Translations under genes and position numbers: made by a program
Shown here: positions 61,286-64,000 of the stretch, one piece after another
Layout: every line of letters starts with the position of its first letter
How positions within the stretch are numbered: position 1 is the first letter of the stretch
Notes under the pieces: model-generated
What the model was told of the DNA's origin: nothing
Databases searched by the model: none
The model's input: only the letters and a program-made list of their open reading frames with translations
From: Deltaproteobacteria bacterium
Lineage (GTDB): Bacteria > Desulfobacterota > Desulfobacteria > Desulfobacterales > Desulfobacteraceae
Assembly: GCA_027858995.1 (NCBI GenBank)
Contig: JAQIBP010000034.1
Coordinates: 1 to 64,000, forward strand
DNA: 64,000 nt
Direction of reading: 5' to 3'

Positions 61286-61584
61286 TTGGTTTCTCCTGGT
61301 TTTTTTTGAATCATCAGAAACTTCGACGGCAACGAATGCTGTTAACCAGGACAATCTTGAAGTGAAAATTTGATTCTACTAATATAATATCAAAGTGCAT
61401 CATACACTATTGCACAGATATTGCAATAAATTTAAAAAAAAGATCAAAAGGGTCAAGCTCATATTGTTTTTATACATCAAAGGCTTTAACAAATCGTTTC
61501 AAATTTATACAAAGGTAAACTCAAAGATACTTGCGTGATCAATTATCAGGCTGTGGTTCACGATAGAGCAGATAAATTATCCTG

Positions 61585-62082
61585 TTATCTGACTTTAGGA
61601 TATTTTTCCATAAGTTTGAGTTTAACAGGTTCAGGCACCATGTCACTGATATCTCCACCAAACTGGGCAGCTTCCTTGATAATGGATGAGCTTGTGAAAA
61701 TCCATCGAAGTCCGGTCATTAAAAAAACGGACTGTACCTCTTTGTTGAGTTTTCTATTCATTAATGCCATTTGAAATTCACTTTCAAAATCTGAGATAGC
61801 TCTCATTCCTCTGATAATGGCTGTGGCATTTTTCATTTTTGCGTAATCCACAAGAAGCCCGCCAAAAGCATCCACCTTTATTAAATTTTCACCATTAAAG
61901 CATTTCTTTGTCATTTTAACCCTTTCATCTACAGAGAATAATGCTTTTTTAGAAGGATTATGTAAAATAGCAATAATTACCCTGTCAAAAAGTTCCAGGG
62001 CACGTTTTATAATGTCAATATGGCCATTGGTTAAGGGATCAAAAGACCCAGGATAAATTGCAATTCTTTCTTTGTTTGCCAT
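61585..62082 (-). CDS. coaD: Phosphopantetheine adenylyltransferase
   Basis: 165 aa, catalyses the fourth step of coenzyme A synthesis (4'-phosphopantetheine + ATP to dephospho-CoA). The nucleotidyltransferase motif is YPGSFDPLTNGHIDII (T/HxGH), with IIRGMRAISDFESEFQMALMN the typical CoaD segment. It starts 3 bases after rsmD; the rsmD-coaD order is conserved in many bacteria. Confidence 0.96.
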   Translation of the reverse strand: MANKERIAIYPGSFDPLTNGHIDIIKRALELFDRVIIAILHNPSKKALFSVDERVKMTKKCFNGENLIKVDAFGGLLVDYAKMKNATAIIRGMRAISDFESEFQMALMNRKLNKEVQSVFLMTGLRWIFTSSSIIKEAAQFGGDISDMVPEPVKLKLMEKYPKVR

Positions 62083-62085
62083 TGA

Positions 62086-62628
62086 TCAACCTTTCTTAAT
62101 AAATGAAATAATTGTTTTTGAATATTTTTTTTGTCTGTAAATGTCAAGACCTGTACCTGTAATATTCAGGTTTTCTTTATGTGATTGTTCAGTAATAATG
62201 ATACTGTCTTTGCCAAGATGATTGAAAAAGGAATCTTTTTGAAAGATATGCTCAATAAATTTATTGCCATAGGGAGGATCTATAAAAATAAAGTCAAAAG
62301 ATTGATCATGGAGGGTTTTTGGGATACCTTTCTTAATAATATCACAATCTAAAATCAAAGCTTTGTCTTCCAGACCACAAAGCTGCAGGTTTTCATGAAT
62401 AACATCACAGGACAGATCGACAAATGTGGCATGATCTGCTCCCCGGCTCAATGTTTCTATACCCAATGCCCCTGTCCCAGCAAAAAGATCAAGCACTTTT
62501 GCTTTTTTTATTTGAGGCCCAAGGATATTAAACAGAGCCTCTCTTACACGATCTGATGTGGGGCGTATCTTAGATCCGTGCATTTTGACAAGTTTTCTGC
62601 CTTTGCAATCTCCGCTGATGATTCTCAT
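62086..62628 (-). CDS. rsmD: 16S rRNA (guanine966-N2)-methyltransferase
   Basis: 180 aa. The motifs are MRIISGDCKGRKL and PTSDRVREALFNIL near the start, SAM motif VLDLFAGTGALGIETLSRGA and catalytic FIFIDPPYG. It methylates G966 in the 30S subunit. It is cotranscribed with coaD and follows the sigma-54 regulator by about 80 bases. Confidence 0.94.
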   Translation of the reverse strand: MRIISGDCKGRKLVKMHGSKIRPTSDRVREALFNILGPQIKKAKVLDLFAGTGALGIETLSRGADHATFVDLSCDVIHENLQLCGLEDKALILDCDIIKKGIPKTLHDQSFDFIFIDPPYGNKFIEHIFQKDSFFNHLGKDSIIITEQSHKENLNITGTGLDIYRQKKYSKTIISFIKKG

Positions 62629-62709
62629 TCTATTTTTAAATTGTTAATTATGAGTTTTTGATTTTGGATTAATGAAAACTCCCATTTTAAAAATGGCATG
62701 ATTTGCTCA

Positions 62710-64000
62710 TTAAATATTTTTTTTTATGTGTTTTACAGAGGTACCAAGTTTTTTGGCTGTGGATTTTAAATCGCCTCCCTCTTCAGAAAGTTTTTGTTTT
62801 ATAAATTGTGCTTCAAAATGTTTTTTAGCCTGGTTCAGGTTGTCTTCATAAATTGAAAGATCTTTTCCTGTTATCTGGATTGGTTTGTATTCAGTATTAT
62901 AAGGCTGAGGCATATCTGCAATATCAATCATGTCTTGTTTAACCATTATGGCAAGTCTTTCAACAAGGTTTTTTAATTCCCTTACATTACCGGGCCATTC
63001 ATAGGCGGTAAGGAGTTCGAGAGCATTTTCAGAGATAGTTTTCTTGTTTTCTGAAGATTGTTTGGATAAATTGTCAAGAAATGTATCCACAAGTTGTGGA
63101 ATATCTTCTTTTCTATCCCTTAACGGCGGAACATGAATAGGTATTACATTAAGCCTGAAATAAAGATCCTGTCTGAAATTACCAGCCTTGATCTCTTTTT
63201 CAAGGTCTTTATTTGATGAAGCAATAAGTCTGAAATCCATGTGAAGGGTTCTGCCTCCGCCAATTCTTTGAAAGGTCTTTGATTCCAGAGTTCTCAAGAT
63301 TTTTGCCTGGGTCTTGATATTCATATCTCCTATTTCATCAAGAAAGAGTGTTCCTTCAGAGGCAAGTTCAAATTTACCTTTGTTTTTTGATCTTGCCTCC
63401 TTAAAGGCACCTTTTTCATGACCAAAAAGTTCACTGTCAAGAGTTTTTTCTGGAATGGCAGCACAATTGATTATAATAAAGGGTTGTTCAGGTCTTAAGC
63501 TGAATTGATGAATAGTTCTTGCAACCATCTCTTTTCCTGTGCCATTTTCACCTGTAATCAATATGGATGCATCTGAAGGGGCAGAATTCATGACCTCTCC
63601 ATATAGTTTTTGAACAGCAGGACTGGCTCCTGTAATTGAGTTTTTTTCAATACTCTTTTTTCTCAGGTAGATGTTTTCTTCTTCAAGTTTTCTAAAGTTT
63701 AAAGCATTATTGATGGTAACCATGATTTTATCAATGGAGAGAGGTTTTTCCAGGAAATCATAAGCTCCTGATTTTGTGGCATCAACTGCAGATTCAATAG
63801 TACCATGTCCTGTAATCATCACCACAGGAAGATGAGGTGATGTTTTTTTTATCTCTTTTAAAGTTTCGATTCCATCCATTCCAGGCATCCATATGTCAAG
63901 AAGAACTATATCAGGTGATTGTTTTTCTATCATTTTTAATGCTTCATATCCGTTAAAAGCATGCATGACTTCAAATCCATCGTCTGATAAAATTCCTTCA
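62710..64000 (-). CDS. NtrC/NtrX-family sigma-54 response regulator (5' end cut by the window)
   Basis: About 430 residues visible; the first residues lie beyond 64000. The receiver shows phosphoacceptor Asp in VLLDIWMPGMDG and K in KPLSID. The AAA+ domain has ITGENGTGKE and TLFLDEIGDM. The sigma-54 contact loop reads GHEKGAFKEARS, where GAFTGA is usual: the Thr and Gly are replaced by Lys and Glu. A Fis-like HTH ends the protein (DLKSTAKKLGTSVKHIKKNI). The altered GAFTGA resembles NtrX-type regulators that may not activate sigma-54 in the normal way. Confidence 0.9.
   Translation of the reverse strand, partial: EGILSDDGFEVMHAFNGYEALKMIEKQSPDIVLLDIWMPGMDGIETLKEIKKTSPHLPVVMITGHGTIESAVDATKSGAYDFLEKPLSIDKIMVTINNALNFRKLEEENIYLRKKSIEKNSITGASPAVQKLYGEVMNSAPSDASILITGENGTGKEMVARTIHQFSLRPEQPFIIINCAAIPEKTLDSELFGHEKGAFKEARSKNKGKFELASEGTLFLDEIGDMNIKTQAKILRTLESKTFQRIGGGRTLHMDFRLIASSNKDLEKEIKAGNFRQDLYFRLNVIPIHVPPLRDRKEDIPQLVDTFLDNLSKQSSENKKTISENALELLTAYEWPGNVRELKNLVERLAIMVKQDMIDIADMPQPYNTEYKPIQITGKDLSIYEDNLNQAKKHFEAQFIKQKLSEEGGDLKSTAKKLGTSVKHIKKNI

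Noticed and set aside
61180-61365. 61-codon plus-strand frame upstream of the rhlE-type gene
   Set aside because: No ribosome site or recognisable sequence; it lies across the presumed helicase leader on the other strand.
1-64000. CRISPR array, tRNA or rRNA genes, prophage or conjugative module
   Set aside because: No regularly spaced repeats, no tRNA or rRNA sequence that I could recognise, and no phage structural or transfer genes were found.

Overview
The window is AT-rich, densely packed bacterial DNA. Its gene content fits an anaerobic Desulfobacterota member, probably of the Desulfobacteraceae. The pointers are a tungsten/molybdenum aldehyde:ferredoxin oxidoreductase with a ThiS-like partner, a probable selenoprotein, a FeoB system with a Fur-FeoA regulator, glutaconate-type CoA-transferase genes, many flavin and Fe-S redox proteins, and a Gram-negative type IV pilus alignment complex (pilMNOPQ). 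This placement is an inference from gene content; no rRNA or tRNA gene was seen.

Layout. 1-2.1 kb: an ISL3-type transposase whose stop codon overlaps the start of an EamA transporter. 2.1-4.8 kb: a DEAD-box helicase and a membrane class III nucleotide cyclase. 4.8-17.5 kb: an accessory redox-stress region. It holds a DUF4386-MerR-flavodoxin quinone reductase operon, three TetR regulators with recognisable palindromic operators, a nitroreductase-like lipoprotein, a PPOX-type flavoprotein, an Fe-S/SCP2 fusion, a second quinone reductase, two decayed genes, an APC permease, an exported rhodanese with a UGA (probable selenocysteine) codon and a cupin. 17.5-20 kb: ThiS-like carrier and AOR on the minus strand.

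20.2-28.2 kb: YggT, DivIVA-domain protein, two PilT-type ATPases, a zinc-ribbon/receiver-like protein, an orphan membrane protein, a class A penicillin-binding protein and a SPOR-domain protein, all co-directional and suggesting linked pilus retraction, division and cell-wall functions. 28.2-30.3 kb: CoA-transferase pair. 30.3-36.5 kb: an M23 peptidase remnant, Dus, Fur-FeoA-FeoA/FeoB iron uptake, and SH3 and TPR envelope proteins. 36.5-37.2 kb: gene-free, with a MITE, a tandem repeat and terminators. 37.2-40 kb: NtrC-family two-component pair. 40.2-47.7 kb: pilMNOPQ, opposed by a TPR lipoprotein and a LysM-like exported protein.

47.8-59.3 kb: housekeeping and metabolism (thrC, serS, 5-FCL, K+ channel, pcm, DUF368 lipid-carrier transporter, epmA-like, HDAC-like amidohydrolase, hydantoinase A-like, crotonase). 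59.5-64 kb: a small Lys-rich protein, an RhlE-type helicase with a structured leader, coaD, rsmD and a truncated sigma-54 response regulator.

The most notable item is the exported rhodanese at 16727-17140. A TGA sits at the catalytic-loop position where relatives carry cysteine, and 16 bases later there is a perfect 5-bp hairpin with a GGTCT loop, the same loop as the E. coli fdhF SECIS. Other points of interest are the Fur-FeoA-FeoA fusion, two families of palindromic MITE-like repeats (one supplying a gene's stop codon), and several distinct, readable operators in the redox-stress region.
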